Source: a virus
IMG/VR virus record: IMGVR_UViG_3300030333_004565
Coordinates: 1-22,915 of that record
Length of the DNA: 22,915 nt
Direction: 5' to 3' (one strand)
Shown: positions 6,350 through 11,573 of the stretch, in pieces
How the letters are laid out: the number at the start of each line of letters is the position of its first letter
How positions within the stretch are numbered: the stretch's first letter is position 1
Program-made: the position numbers and the translations under genes
The notes under the pieces: generated by a model
Database searches by the model: none
What the model was told of the DNA's origin: nothing
What the model saw: only the letters and a program-made list of their open reading frames with translations

Positions 6350-6612
6350 TCTTCCTCGCTCCTTGTGACACGCTCCACGTGCCAGCGTTTTTCAAATTCA
6401 ACGGTGATTTGGTCCCGGTTAATCGGGTTGGCTTTGATCAGGGCTTCTTGGTTATCCCTAGCGAACACATCCAGCCGCTGCTGCAGGGGCTGGCGTAAAA
6501 CCCAGTCGTCCCCCGCTTCTTTAAAATAATCGTCCACCTCTTGTTCGGTAACGTCGATTTCCATTTCCGTGCATTCATCCACGTTTCGCCTAAACTCGAT
6601 GACTACTTTCAT
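6346..6612 (-). CDS. Hypothetical 88-aa protein
   Basis: Small soluble protein with an N-terminal strand-rich half (K-V-V-I-E-F-R-R-N-V and M-E-I-D-V-T) and an acidic C-terminus ending E-E-E. It contains a helix around E-V-D-D-Y-F-K-E-A and a Q-P-L-Q-Q-R-L-D-V-F segment. No motif recognised. Its ATG overlaps the stop of the first gene of the operon (ATGA), and its stop overlaps the next ATG likewise. Confidence 0.75.
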   Translation of the reverse strand: MKVVIEFRRNVDECTEMEIDVTEQEVDDYFKEAGDDWVLRQPLQQRLDVFARDNQEALIKANPINRDQITVEFEKRWHVERVTRSEEE

Positions 6613-6830
6613 TTAGGCGGCTCCGGGATAGTGCCTGTGGCAAAAACATTGTGCCGATCCAGCTGGGCAATCCAATCGGCTAACGCCTGCTTCTTTTTGT
6701 CTGACTCAAAAGACGTCCCGCAATGCTCCATCATGTCCCAAAACACATCGTCCCGGGAGAATCCCATGTTCAGGAGCATCGTCATCCTGTCCACGGGGCT
6801 TTGGTTTAAATTGACTTCTGGTTTTTCCAT
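6609..6830 (-). CDS. Hypothetical 73-aa protein, first gene of the minus operon
   Basis: First gene after the minus-strand promoter at 6859-6888. Its leader contains AACAGCGAGG (6846-6837), a close match to the 11-base box found before the plus-strand cassettes, ending 6 bases before ATG 6830, with GAGGTG as Shine-Dalgarno. The product is helical, with a hydrophobic M-T-M-L-L-N-M-G-F segment followed by F-W-D-M-M-E-H-C and A-L-A-D-W-I-A-Q-L. No family recognised. The shared leader box ties this operon to the cassettes on the other strand. Confidence 0.75.
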   Translation of the reverse strand: MEKPEVNLNQSPVDRMTMLLNMGFSRDDVFWDMMEHCGTSFESDKKKQALADWIAQLDRHNVFATGTIPEPPK

Positions 6831-6858
6831 CTTTCACCTCGCTGTTGGTAGGTTTGGG

Positions 6859-6888
6859 AAGATATGGGATGTCTTATACAACTGTCAA
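6859..6888 (-). promoter_or_regulatory. Sigma70-like promoter, minus operon
   Basis: On the minus strand a perfect TTGACA (6888-6883), an 18-base spacer and TATCTT (6864-6859). It lies 28 bases before the start codon of the first minus-strand gene. Confidence 0.6.
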
Positions 6889-6921
6889 GCGTTTTGTCTA
6901 AAAATTCTTAAAAAGGGGCTT

Positions 6922-6940
6922 TTATAACTTTTAGTTATAA
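6922..6940. promoter_or_regulatory. Inverted repeat, candidate operator
   Basis: TTATAAC-TTTTA-GTTATAA, a perfect 7-bp inverted repeat with a 5-base spacer. It overlaps a TATAAGCTT copy and sits between the two divergent promoters, as an operator would. Confidence 0.45.
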
Positions 6941-7009
6941 GCTTATGAAAACACGGTATAGTTGAGACCGACTTTTTAAAAATTCAAGGTATAAATCTAT
7001 AAGCTTTTC

Positions 7010-7018
7010 TGTTATAAT
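7010..7018 (+). promoter_or_regulatory. Extended -10 promoter, plus cassettes
   Basis: TGTTATAAT: a perfect TATAAT (7013-7018) preceded by TGN. No good -35 box is seen at 16-18 bases upstream, which extended -10 promoters do not strictly need. The predicted transcript starts near 7025. Confidence 0.55.
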
Positions 7019-7116
7019 CTTATATGGTCATAAAACCTTCGTCGAGTTTGACCATCTCGATTGTTCTTTAGACAGGCTGCAGCAGCCGGGGTTCTGGCAG
7101 CAGCGGCTACAATTAA

Positions 7117-7127
7117 AACTAGCGAGG
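7117..7127 (+). promoter_or_regulatory. Leader box AACTAGCGAGG, copy 1
   Basis: The 11-base box lies 8 bases before ATG 7136. Its GAGG part is a Shine-Dalgarno, but AACTAGC is conserved beyond what 16S rRNA pairing needs. Other copies: 7387-7397, 8080-8090, 8860-8869, 9665-9675, 10065-10075, 11359-11369, and minus-strand 6846-6837 and 2365-2355. Confidence 0.7.
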
Positions 7128-7135
7128 AGTTTGTT

Positions 7136-7333
7136 ATGTATTACATAGCAGAAAAAAATCCGCCTTACCTATGGCGTAAGGTTCGGAAGCTGAAAGACTT
7201 CAAACCCGAAGAGGGAGTGGAGTATGCAGTAGCCAGAACTCAAAAAGACATTGAGTCTGGTCAATTTATCCCGACTTATGTCGGAGTAAATGGAAAGCTA
7301 AAAAAGACTGATGATTTCAGCATGTTTTTTTAA
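7136..7333 (+). CDS. Hypothetical 65-aa protein
   Basis: First plus-strand cassette after the divergent region. ATG 7136 is chosen because the leader box with GAGGAG ends 6-8 bases before it; a longer in-frame version from TTG 7061 would start in the structured leader and has no ribosome-binding site. The protein is basic and small, with Y-Y-I-A-E-K-N-P-P-Y-L-W-R-K-V and G-V-E-Y-A-V-A-R-T segments that look beta-rich. No family recognised. A pair of hairpins (7336-7357, 7358-7384) follows. Confidence 0.75.
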   Translation: MYYIAEKNPPYLWRKVRKLKDFKPEEGVEYAVARTQKDIESGQFIPTYVGVNGKLKKTDDFSMFF

Positions 7334-7335
7334 CT

Positions 7336-7384
7336 TGGAATGTGATTCTACATTCCACCGGGGGCCACGGCTCCCGGTTCTTTC
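7336..7384 (+). terminator. Tandem hairpins with T-rich tail, probable terminator
   Basis: TGGAATGT/ACATTCCA (7336-7343 with 7350-7357), followed by CCGGGGGC/GCTCCCGG (7358-7365 with 7370-7377; one G-T pair, 4-base loop) and TTCTTTC. The tail is less T-rich than at the other terminators. Confidence 0.55.
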
Positions 7385-7386
7385 AA

Positions 7387-7397
7387 AACTAGCGAGG
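7387..7397 (+). promoter_or_regulatory. Leader box AACTAGCGAGG, copy 2
   Basis: Exact copy, ending 7 bases before ATG 7405. Confidence 0.7.
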
Positions 7398-7404
7398 TTT
7401 AAAA

Positions 7405-7827
7405 ATGAAAGTAAGTGATGAAGCTTGGTGTCTTTATGAAAAGACAAACGTATTTCTTATGGAAAGATCGATACCAATCCGGTTTCGAGACTGCCCAAGC
7501 AAAGAACCAAAGATCGATTTGGCTCAAGCCCGGAAACTGGCGCGACTTTGTTTTAGAAAATTTTCTAAAATGCCGCTCAGTTTCTACGTTGACAGAATCG
7601 AAGCGATCTCAGGTTCGACCCATACTTGGACCGACAACAAAAAAGGCAAGGTAAAAACCTTGCTTGTCAATGTCCACAAAGACTGGGGCGAGTTCATTCA
7701 TGACCTGTCTCACTTGATTCAGGTTAAGAATCAATCTCGATACCGCAGGGGCAAAGCTTGGCACTGCGCGGAACACGCGGCTTTGGAATTCAGGATCGCA
7801 AAAACGGTCTTGGAGGATTGCCCATGA
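7405..7827 (+). CDS. Hypothetical 140-aa protein with histidine-rich, possibly metal-binding motif
   Basis: The C-terminal half carries F-I-H99-D-L-S-H103 and W-H120-C-A-E-H124-A-A-L-E128, a spacing of histidines and acids that could bind a metal ion. The H-D-x-S-H then H...E layout resembles short hypothetical proteins of plasmids and prophages, sometimes called putative metallopeptidases. It is not the canonical HExxH zincin motif, so enzymatic activity is unproven. The N-terminal part is basic with L-A-Q-A-R-K-L-A-R-L. The start follows leader box copy 2; the stop overlaps the next ATG (ATGA at 7824-7827). Confidence 0.8.
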   Translation: MKVSDEAWCLYEKTNVFLMERSIPIRFRDCPSKEPKIDLAQARKLARLCFRKFSKMPLSFYVDRIEAISGSTHTWTDNKKGKVKTLLVNVHKDWGEFIHDLSHLIQVKNQSRYRRGKAWHCAEHAALEFRIAKTVLEDCP

Positions 7828-8051
7828 AAATCCCAAGCAACCTGACCCAAGCGTGGCTCGATAAAAAGGGCTACAAACTGGTAGAGATCTATCGCAACGG
7901 CTACCGCCTTGCGATTCTCAGATCTGTCGGTAGGAAGTGGGCACACTTGACCGTGGCTGCGACTGGGGACAACTTCAAAGTACCAGTTGACCAGCTGATG
8001 TACCGGCCCGTTGTTCGCAAGCGTGGACAATGGACCGTGGACCACAACTAA
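7824..8051 (+). CDS. Hypothetical 75-aa basic protein
   Basis: ATG 7824 overlaps the preceding stop by 4 bases and has GGAGG (7812-7816) 7 bases upstream, so it is preferred over in-frame codons inside the upstream gene. The product is basic and beta-rich (Y-K-L-V-E-I-Y-R-N-G-Y-R-L-A-I-L), suggesting a nucleic-acid-binding or small SH3-like fold, without a recognised family. The last residues (G-Q-W-T-V-D-H-N) are encoded by GTGGACAATGGACCGTGGACC, the same heptamer repeat that forms an array at 11961-12007. The repeat may have extended the C-terminus. A UUCG-loop terminator follows. Confidence 0.75.
   Translation: MKIPSNLTQAWLDKKGYKLVEIYRNGYRLAILRSVGRKWAHLTVAATGDNFKVPVDQLMYRPVVRKRGQWTVDHN
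8027..8044 (+). repeat. GGACCGT-type heptamers at the end of a gene
   Basis: Three heptamer-like units, GTGGACA, ATGGACC and GTGGACC, lie in tandem at the 3' end of the 75-aa gene, matching the intergenic array near 11961-12007. Confidence 0.5.
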
Positions 8052-8053
8052 CC

Positions 8054-8075
8054 AAAGGGGCTTCGGCCCCTTTTT
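8054..8075 (+). terminator. Intrinsic terminator, UUCG loop
   Basis: AAAGGGGC-TTCG-GCCCC-TTTTT. The same stem-loop recurs at 8335-8357. Confidence 0.9.
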
Positions 8076-8079
8076 AAAA

Positions 8080-8090
8080 AACTAGCGAGG
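8080..8090 (+). promoter_or_regulatory. Leader box AACTAGCGAGG, copy 3
   Basis: Exact copy immediately after the terminator, ending 6 bases before ATG 8097. Confidence 0.7.
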
Positions 8091-8096
8091 TGATAA

Positions 8097-8327
8097 ATGA
8101 AAGTAAGAATTCAAGAAACCATAGAGTTTCGCAAACACGAGGTTCAAGTTTTAAAAAAAATGGCGGAAGAAAACGGCTACGCTTCTTGGCGTGATTTCGT
8201 TAGCTGGAGAATTTGCTCACTGGGCCAAGGTGATTTGGACGCCGAAATTTATGGTTGGCTAGAACATGAAGAGTGGCAAAACATGACCGAGGAAGAGCGA
8301 GAAAAAAATGAGGTTGCTCCGGTTTAA
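8097..8327 (+). CDS. Hypothetical 76-aa protein, possible RHH-like
   Basis: Single-gene cassette between two nearly identical UUCG terminators. The N-terminus (K-V-R-I-Q-E-T-I-E-F) could be the strand of a ribbon-helix-helix fold, followed by a helix (E-V-Q-V-L-K-K-M-A-E-E-N-G), a Y-A-S-W-R-D-F-V turn and second helix. The C-terminus is acidic and disordered (M-T-E-E-E-R-E-K-N-E). If it is an RHH protein it is a second candidate regulator for the palindromes downstream, but the match is looser than for the 56-aa protein at 2124. Confidence 0.7.
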   Translation: MKVRIQETIEFRKHEVQVLKKMAEENGYASWRDFVSWRICSLGQGDLDAEIYGWLEHEEWQNMTEEEREKNEVAPV

Positions 8328-8334
8328 AAGCAAT

Positions 8335-8357
8335 AAAGGGGCTTCGGCCCCTTTTTT
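8335..8357 (+). terminator. Intrinsic terminator, UUCG loop
   Basis: AAAGGGGC-TTCG-GCCCC-TTTTTT, a repeat of the one at 8054-8075. Confidence 0.9.
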
Positions 8358-8680
8358 ATTAAAACGTCTATATATAGAGTTTTCTCCAGCATAGTATTTT
8401 TATTTTTTTTTTTTTGAAAAATGGGGGGATTGGGGGGATCGACGGGATTCCCCAGTAAAAACGCGGGTTTCAGAGATCCCGTCAAGATCCCGTCTTCAAG
8501 AATGCCGGGACACCAAAACGTGACCGTTAATTCACGTTAGAAGTTAGAGTTTTTGAGGCAAAGCGAAAAAAATATTTTTTGATTTGCTGGAAAAGTTCCT
8601 TATATAGGTGATTTTTTATTGCGCTTTGGTTTGGCTATTAGTAGGGTATGCGACGTCTCATATAAACTAAGGGGAATTTT
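8358..8680. other. Non-coding AT-rich region with repeats, origin or control candidate
   Basis: About 320 bp without a credible ORF. It contains a run of 13 T (8403-8415), two GGGGGGAT blocks followed by an 8-bp stem formed by GGGGGATC and GATTCCCC, the direct repeat GATCCCGTC twice (from about 8475 and 8486) with GACGGGAT in inverse orientation near 8441, an inverted repeat AACGTGA-N8-TCACGTT (8517-8538), and the palindrome 8647-8662 just before the next gene. Iteron-like repeats beside AT-rich DNA fit a replication origin or a regulator-binding region; the sequence alone does not decide. Confidence 0.45.
8647..8662. promoter_or_regulatory. Palindromic box TATGCGACGTCTCATA
   Basis: Palindrome with one mismatched pair, upstream of the 48-aa gene; TATAAA, a possible -10, begins inside its right end (8661-8666). 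Related boxes: 8829-8844, 9640-9655, 11332-11347, 12093-12109. Confidence 0.55.
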
Positions 8681-8827
8681 GTGTTTTATTTTTTAGAAAA
8701 AGTGGTCGATCGATTCCGTGGCCGAAAGCCTGATAATGTTTATGAGCGTTACTTGGAAAGACAGCGCGAGTATTACAAAGATTTAAACGACGACAGCTGG
8801 AAAGAAAAAAATAAAAAGCTTGATTGA
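8681..8827 (+). CDS. Hypothetical 48-aa charged protein
   Basis: GTG start at 8681 with AAGGGG 6 bases upstream; the leader AAACTAAGGGG is a degenerate form of the box seen before other cassettes. The product is highly charged, probably one long helix with many Arg, Lys, Glu and Tyr (Y-E-R-Y-L-E-R-Q-R-E-Y-Y-K-D-L). The stop TGA precedes the next palindromic box by 1 base. Coding is supported by position, ribosome-binding site and upstream palindrome rather than by similarity. Confidence 0.55.
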   Translation: MFYFLEKVVDRFRGRKPDNVYERYLERQREYYKDLNDDSWKEKNKKLD

Positions 8828-8828
8828 T

Positions 8829-8844
8829 TATGCGATATCCCATA
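8829..8844. promoter_or_regulatory. Palindromic box TATGCGATATCCCATA
   Basis: One mismatched pair from a perfect 16-bp palindrome. It runs into CATACT (8841-8846), a possible -10 that also follows the boxes at 9640 and 11332. Upstream of the GP88 gene. Confidence 0.6.
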
Positions 8845-8859
8845 CTCTGGCTTTAACTA

Positions 8860-8869
8860 TCTAGCGAGG
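8860..8869 (+). promoter_or_regulatory. Leader box TCTAGCGAGG, copy 4
   Basis: Variant with T at the second A position, 7 bases before ATG 8877. Confidence 0.65.
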
Positions 8870-8876
8870 TTTACAA

Positions 8877-9623
8877 ATGAAATTATTGGATACTACCGGC
8901 GGCAATACTAAGATCGCCAAAACGCAAGCCCTGACTAATGGCATTCGATTAGCGCAGCTTAGCTTGCATCCTGATAACGAACTGTGCCCCGGGAGCAAAG
9001 CAGCCCAATGCATAGACGATTGTCTTTTGTATTCTGGTTTGGCTGCGGTTTACGATTCCGTGAACAAAGCCCGGGCCAGAAAAACTGAATTTTTTAAAAC
9101 TGACGAGGCCGGTTTTCTGGAGCAGCTGCGCCGAGAGCTGCATAACTTTTTAAAACTTTGTGCAAAGCTTGGCTTGACTCCATGGGTTAGGTTAAACGTT
9201 CTCTCTGACGTGGCTTGGGAGAAGTACGGGATACCCGAAGAATTCCCGGAACTGAATCTATATGACTATACAAAACGAGCAGCTCGGCTTTTAAAAACTC
9301 CGCCTAACTACCATTTGATGTTTAGTTATAGCGGCGCGGCTAAGTATCACAACCAAGTTTTAAAAGCTTTTGAAACGGGTGTTCCGATTGCTGCGGTTTT
9401 TCGTGGCCCGATGCCGGAAACATTTTTAGGTCGCGAGGTCGTTAATGGTGATCGATCCGATCTTTTAAATCTTAGCCAGCCCGGGAGGATTATCGGATTG
9501 AAAGCGAAGGGACCGGCTTTGGTTCCAAGCGAAACTAATAAGTTTTTTGTGGTTGATCAGACAAACCGGGAAGTTTTCGAGAATCGATTTTTTAAACAAA
9601 TCCCCTTGAAAGTGGCGGCTTAA
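8877..9623 (+). CDS. GP88 family protein
   Basis: 248 aa. Pattern of the phage gene-product-88 domain family: an L-S-L-x-P-D segment, L-C37-P then C45 and C49 (C-x7-C-x3-C), A-R-A-R-K-T-E-F-F with F-L-E-Q-L following, R105-L-N-x-L-S-D111 then W-E, the signature Y129-D-Y-T-K133, R, then N-Y-H-L-M-F-S-Y-S. The family is widespread in phages and mobile elements and its biochemical role is not established to my knowledge. The three cysteines could bind a metal or cluster. The gene is a single-gene cassette with its own palindrome and leader box. Confidence 0.85.
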   Translation: MKLLDTTGGNTKIAKTQALTNGIRLAQLSLHPDNELCPGSKAAQCIDDCLLYSGLAAVYDSVNKARARKTEFFKTDEAGFLEQLRRELHNFLKLCAKLGLTPWVRLNVLSDVAWEKYGIPEEFPELNLYDYTKRAARLLKTPPNYHLMFSYSGAAKYHNQVLKAFETGVPIAAVFRGPMPETFLGREVVNGDRSDLLNLSQPGRIIGLKAKGPALVPSETNKFFVVDQTNREVFENRFFKQIPLKVAA

Positions 9624-9639
9624 CCTGTCATATTCGGCC

Positions 9640-9655
9640 TATGGGATATCCCATA
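9640..9655. promoter_or_regulatory. Perfect 16-bp palindrome TATGGGATATCCCATA
   Basis: Perfect palindrome overlapping CATACT (9652-9657), upstream of the 91-aa gene. The best member of the box family. Confidence 0.65.
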
Positions 9656-9664
9656 CTTTTTAAT

Positions 9665-9675
9665 AATTAGCGAGG
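9665..9675 (+). promoter_or_regulatory. Leader box AATTAGCGAGG, copy 5
   Basis: One change from consensus, 6 bases before ATG 9682. Confidence 0.65.
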
Positions 9676-9681
9676 TTACAA

Positions 9682-9957
9682 ATGATAGATCTAGAAAAAT
9701 GTTTTGAGGCTGTGAAACGCGGCGTTGAAATTTCAAAGAAGGCCGACGGCGATTATGCGAATTGGGTTTCGCGGCAAACTAAACTCCAAGCGATGATGGA
9801 TATCAGCGCAGCGCACAAGTCGCAGCCGCTCGACATTGATAGATGGCTGGCGGCGGATGATTCCAACTTTATGCACGATTTAATTGGCATACATAACCAC
9901 ATTAACCGCGAGACCGGGAAGCTTGAAAATGCTTTCATGCCCCGTTTCGCTAAGTAG
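9682..9957 (+). CDS. Hypothetical 91-aa protein
   Basis: Single-gene cassette between a perfect palindrome and a strong terminator. The C-terminal part (F-M-H-D-L-I-G-I-H-N-H-I-N-R-E-T-G-K-L, then F-M-P-R-F) looks like a conserved block that I have seen in phage hypothetical proteins, but I cannot name the family with certainty. The N-terminal half is helical. No catalytic motif is clear; the histidines could be functional. Confidence 0.75.
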   Translation: MIDLEKCFEAVKRGVEISKKADGDYANWVSRQTKLQAMMDISAAHKSQPLDIDRWLAADDSNFMHDLIGIHNHINRETGKLENAFMPRFAK

Positions 9958-9975
9958 CAGCTGCAACCCACTAGC

Positions 9976-10003
9976 AGCCCGGGACATGCCCGGGCTTTTT
10001 TTT
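9976..10003 (+). terminator. Intrinsic terminator
   Basis: AGCCCGGG (9976-9983) and CCCGGGCT (9989-9996), loop of 5, followed by a run of T to 10003. Confidence 0.9.
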
Positions 10004-10064
10004 GCTTTTTTTTAAAACTTAAGTGTGCGATTATATGCGAGCCGAAAGGCAATTTTTTAAAAAT

Positions 10065-10075
10065 AACTAGTGAGG
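10065..10075 (+). promoter_or_regulatory. Leader box AACTAGTGAGG, copy 6
   Basis: C-to-T variant, 8 bases before ATG 10084. Two TGCGA direct repeats (10026-10030, 10036-10040) lie upstream in place of a full palindrome. Confidence 0.65.
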
Positions 10076-10083
10076 TTAAGCAA

Positions 10084-11256
10084 ATGTTAGAAGGTACACC
10101 CTTTAAAATTCTAGAAAACGAAAACGGCTCTTTAGAGTCGATCCTAAAAACCGTTAATGATCAGGCGGCCCGGGCGGCTGATTACATCGCGCCGAGTTCT
10201 AAAATGCAGGTTAGGTCCGCCGACGGCGAAACTAGCGTAATTCTAGAGGCGGAGCGCGGCGAGCCAACGCGGTTTTTAAAAACTAACGACGTAGCATTTA
10301 CGCAATTGGCGGAAAAATGCAGCTTCGACGTTCGCAGCGCGAGAAGATTCCGAGATCATGAGAAATACGCGCCGCACTTTGACGGGCTGATCAATGAGAT
10401 CCTGCAAAATGAACCGAAAAACCATATGCTCCGCACGTTCGAAAACTTAGATGGTGAGCAGCCGACCTTGCGAGCGATTGTTTCTGACAAGTTTAAGACG
10501 TTCGATAACGTTGATCTAATACAGGCAGCGTTGCCGCAGCTGATCGGGACCGAGGCGGATTGGCAGGTAATAAATGGCTGTGTTACTGATCGCAAAATGT
10601 CTATTCGCTTAAAATCCCGTGTTCAAACTGGCCAGCCAGCCGTTGGGGATCTAATGGCGAACGGGCTTTTTTTGTCAAATAGCGAAGTCGGTCATGGCGC
10701 GGTTGCCTGTTCACAAATGTATTGGACGTTGGAATGTTTAAACGGAATGCAAACCGCTAACACGTCTCGAAATACGCATGTAACCGGCGGGCGCGGTTCC
10801 GATCACTGGGATCTATTGACGCAAGAAACCAAAGATTTAGACAACCGGGCACTGGCTGCAAAGATTAGAGACATTGTCGGAAGTTATGCCAGCCGCGAGT
10901 CTTTTGATGAGATTCTCGTAAAAATGGCGAACGCGCACGAAGATAGAATCGAGGGCGGGTTGTCTAATCCTAGCGCGGTAGTTGATGCCGTGGTTAAGGT
11001 TTTAAATGTTCCGAAGAAAAACAGCGAGTCGATCATGGCCGGTCTTATGTCAACTATTCAGCAAGAAGGATACGTTGGTAAGCCCCTTAGCCGAGCCACG
11101 ATTGTGAACGCGGTTACAGCCGTCGCTAATGATGCCGAGCCAGATAAGGTAGACGACTGGCAGCTTGCCGGATCGACTATTTTGGACTTGAACCGCAGTC
11201 AGTGGGAAGTGATCGCGAAGGCACCAAAGGCGGCCAGCGAGAAAATTGCAGCCTGA
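10084..11256 (+). CDS. DUF932 family protein
   Basis: 390 aa, with the landmarks of the DUF932 phage/plasmid family: L-R-T-F, R-A-I-V-S-D-K-F-K-T-F-D-N, a V-T-D-R-K-M-S-I-R-L strand, V-G-D-x-x-x-x-G-L-F-L-S-N199-S-E-V-G203, and L-N220-G-M222 followed later by H. This family is very common in phage and plasmid genomes; no enzymatic role is firmly established to my knowledge. Length is normal for the family, so it appears intact. It lies between two terminators as a single cassette, next to the GP88 gene, a pairing typical of accessory early regions. Confidence 0.85.
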   Translation: MLEGTPFKILENENGSLESILKTVNDQAARAADYIAPSSKMQVRSADGETSVILEAERGEPTRFLKTNDVAFTQLAEKCSFDVRSARRFRDHEKYAPHFDGLINEILQNEPKNHMLRTFENLDGEQPTLRAIVSDKFKTFDNVDLIQAALPQLIGTEADWQVINGCVTDRKMSIRLKSRVQTGQPAVGDLMANGLFLSNSEVGHGAVACSQMYWTLECLNGMQTANTSRNTHVTGGRGSDHWDLLTQETKDLDNRALAAKIRDIVGSYASRESFDEILVKMANAHEDRIEGGLSNPSAVVDAVVKVLNVPKKNSESIMAGLMSTIQQEGYVGKPLSRATIVNAVTAVANDAEPDKVDDWQLAGSTILDLNRSQWEVIAKAPKAASEKIAA

Positions 11257-11275
11257 TCTGGCAGCTGCAGCGACT

Positions 11276-11303
11276 AAGCCCGGTTAATCCCGGGCTTTTT
11301 TTT
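11276..11303 (+). terminator. Intrinsic terminator
   Basis: AAGCCCGG (11276-11283) and CCGGGCTT (11290-11297), loop of 6, followed by T to 11303. Near-copy of the one at 9976. Confidence 0.9.
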
Positions 11304-11331
11304 GCCTGCGCTTTAAGGCTATACTTCCCGC

Positions 11332-11347
11332 ATGCGAGAGATCGCAT
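11332..11347. promoter_or_regulatory. Inverted repeat ATGCGA-N4-TCGCAT
   Basis: Same half-site as the other palindromic boxes but with a 4-base instead of a 2-base centre; followed by CATACT (11345-11350). Confidence 0.55.
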
Positions 11348-11358
11348 ACTTTTTTAAT

Positions 11359-11369
11359 AACTAGTGAGG
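11359..11369 (+). promoter_or_regulatory. Leader box AACTAGTGAGG, copy 7
   Basis: C-to-T variant, 9 bases before ATG 11379. Confidence 0.65.
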
Positions 11370-11378
11370 TTTGCACTT

Positions 11379-11573
11379 ATGTGTGACAACAAAATCGAAA
11401 TAGACGTTCCAAGCGGCTGGGACTATCGGACCGTAGAATATCCGTGCGGTTCTACTTCAATTGATGGCGGCATGATTTTATGCCCAGCTTGCGAGTCGCA
11501 GCGCGAACGCCGGCAGGCTATCGCCGACGCGGACAATGCATGGTTAAGATCAGCTGGCTGGGGGGAAATATGA
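11379..11573 (+). CDS. Hypothetical 64-aa protein with CPxC motif
   Basis: ATG 11379 is chosen because the in-frame GTG at 11364 lies within the leader box itself. The product has Y-P-C-G, then about 11 residues later L-C-P-A-C, an arrangement that could be a small zinc-binding knuckle; another cysteine is at position 2. The C-terminus is helical and Trp-containing. No family recognised. Its stop overlaps the next ATG by 4 bases (ATGA, 11570-11573). Confidence 0.7.
   Translation: MCDNKIEIDVPSGWDYRTVEYPCGSTSIDGGMILCPACESQRERRQAIADADNAWLRSAGWGEI

Larger units (their letters stand above)
6831..7135. promoter_or_regulatory. Divergent control region between minus operon and plus cassettes
   Basis: A 305-bp AT-rich non-coding stretch. 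It holds a minus-strand promoter (6859-6888), a 19-bp inverted repeat TTATAAC-N5-GTTATAA (6922-6940), two copies of TATAAGCTT (6936-6944 and 6998-7006), a plus-strand extended -10 promoter (7010-7018), and a structured leader of about 110 bases with a 7-bp stem ATGGTCA/TGACCAT (7024-7030 with 7049-7055) followed by GC-rich hairpins. The layout resembles an early control switch; the binding protein is unknown. Confidence 0.6.

Noticed and set aside
7061-7135. N-terminal extension of the 65-aa protein starting at TTG 7061
   Set aside because: The extra residues are an Ala-rich translation of the structured leader; the leader box and Shine-Dalgarno support ATG 7136.
8403-8415. Thirteen-T run as a terminator
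   Set aside because: No stem directly precedes it; the actual terminator is at 8335-8357.
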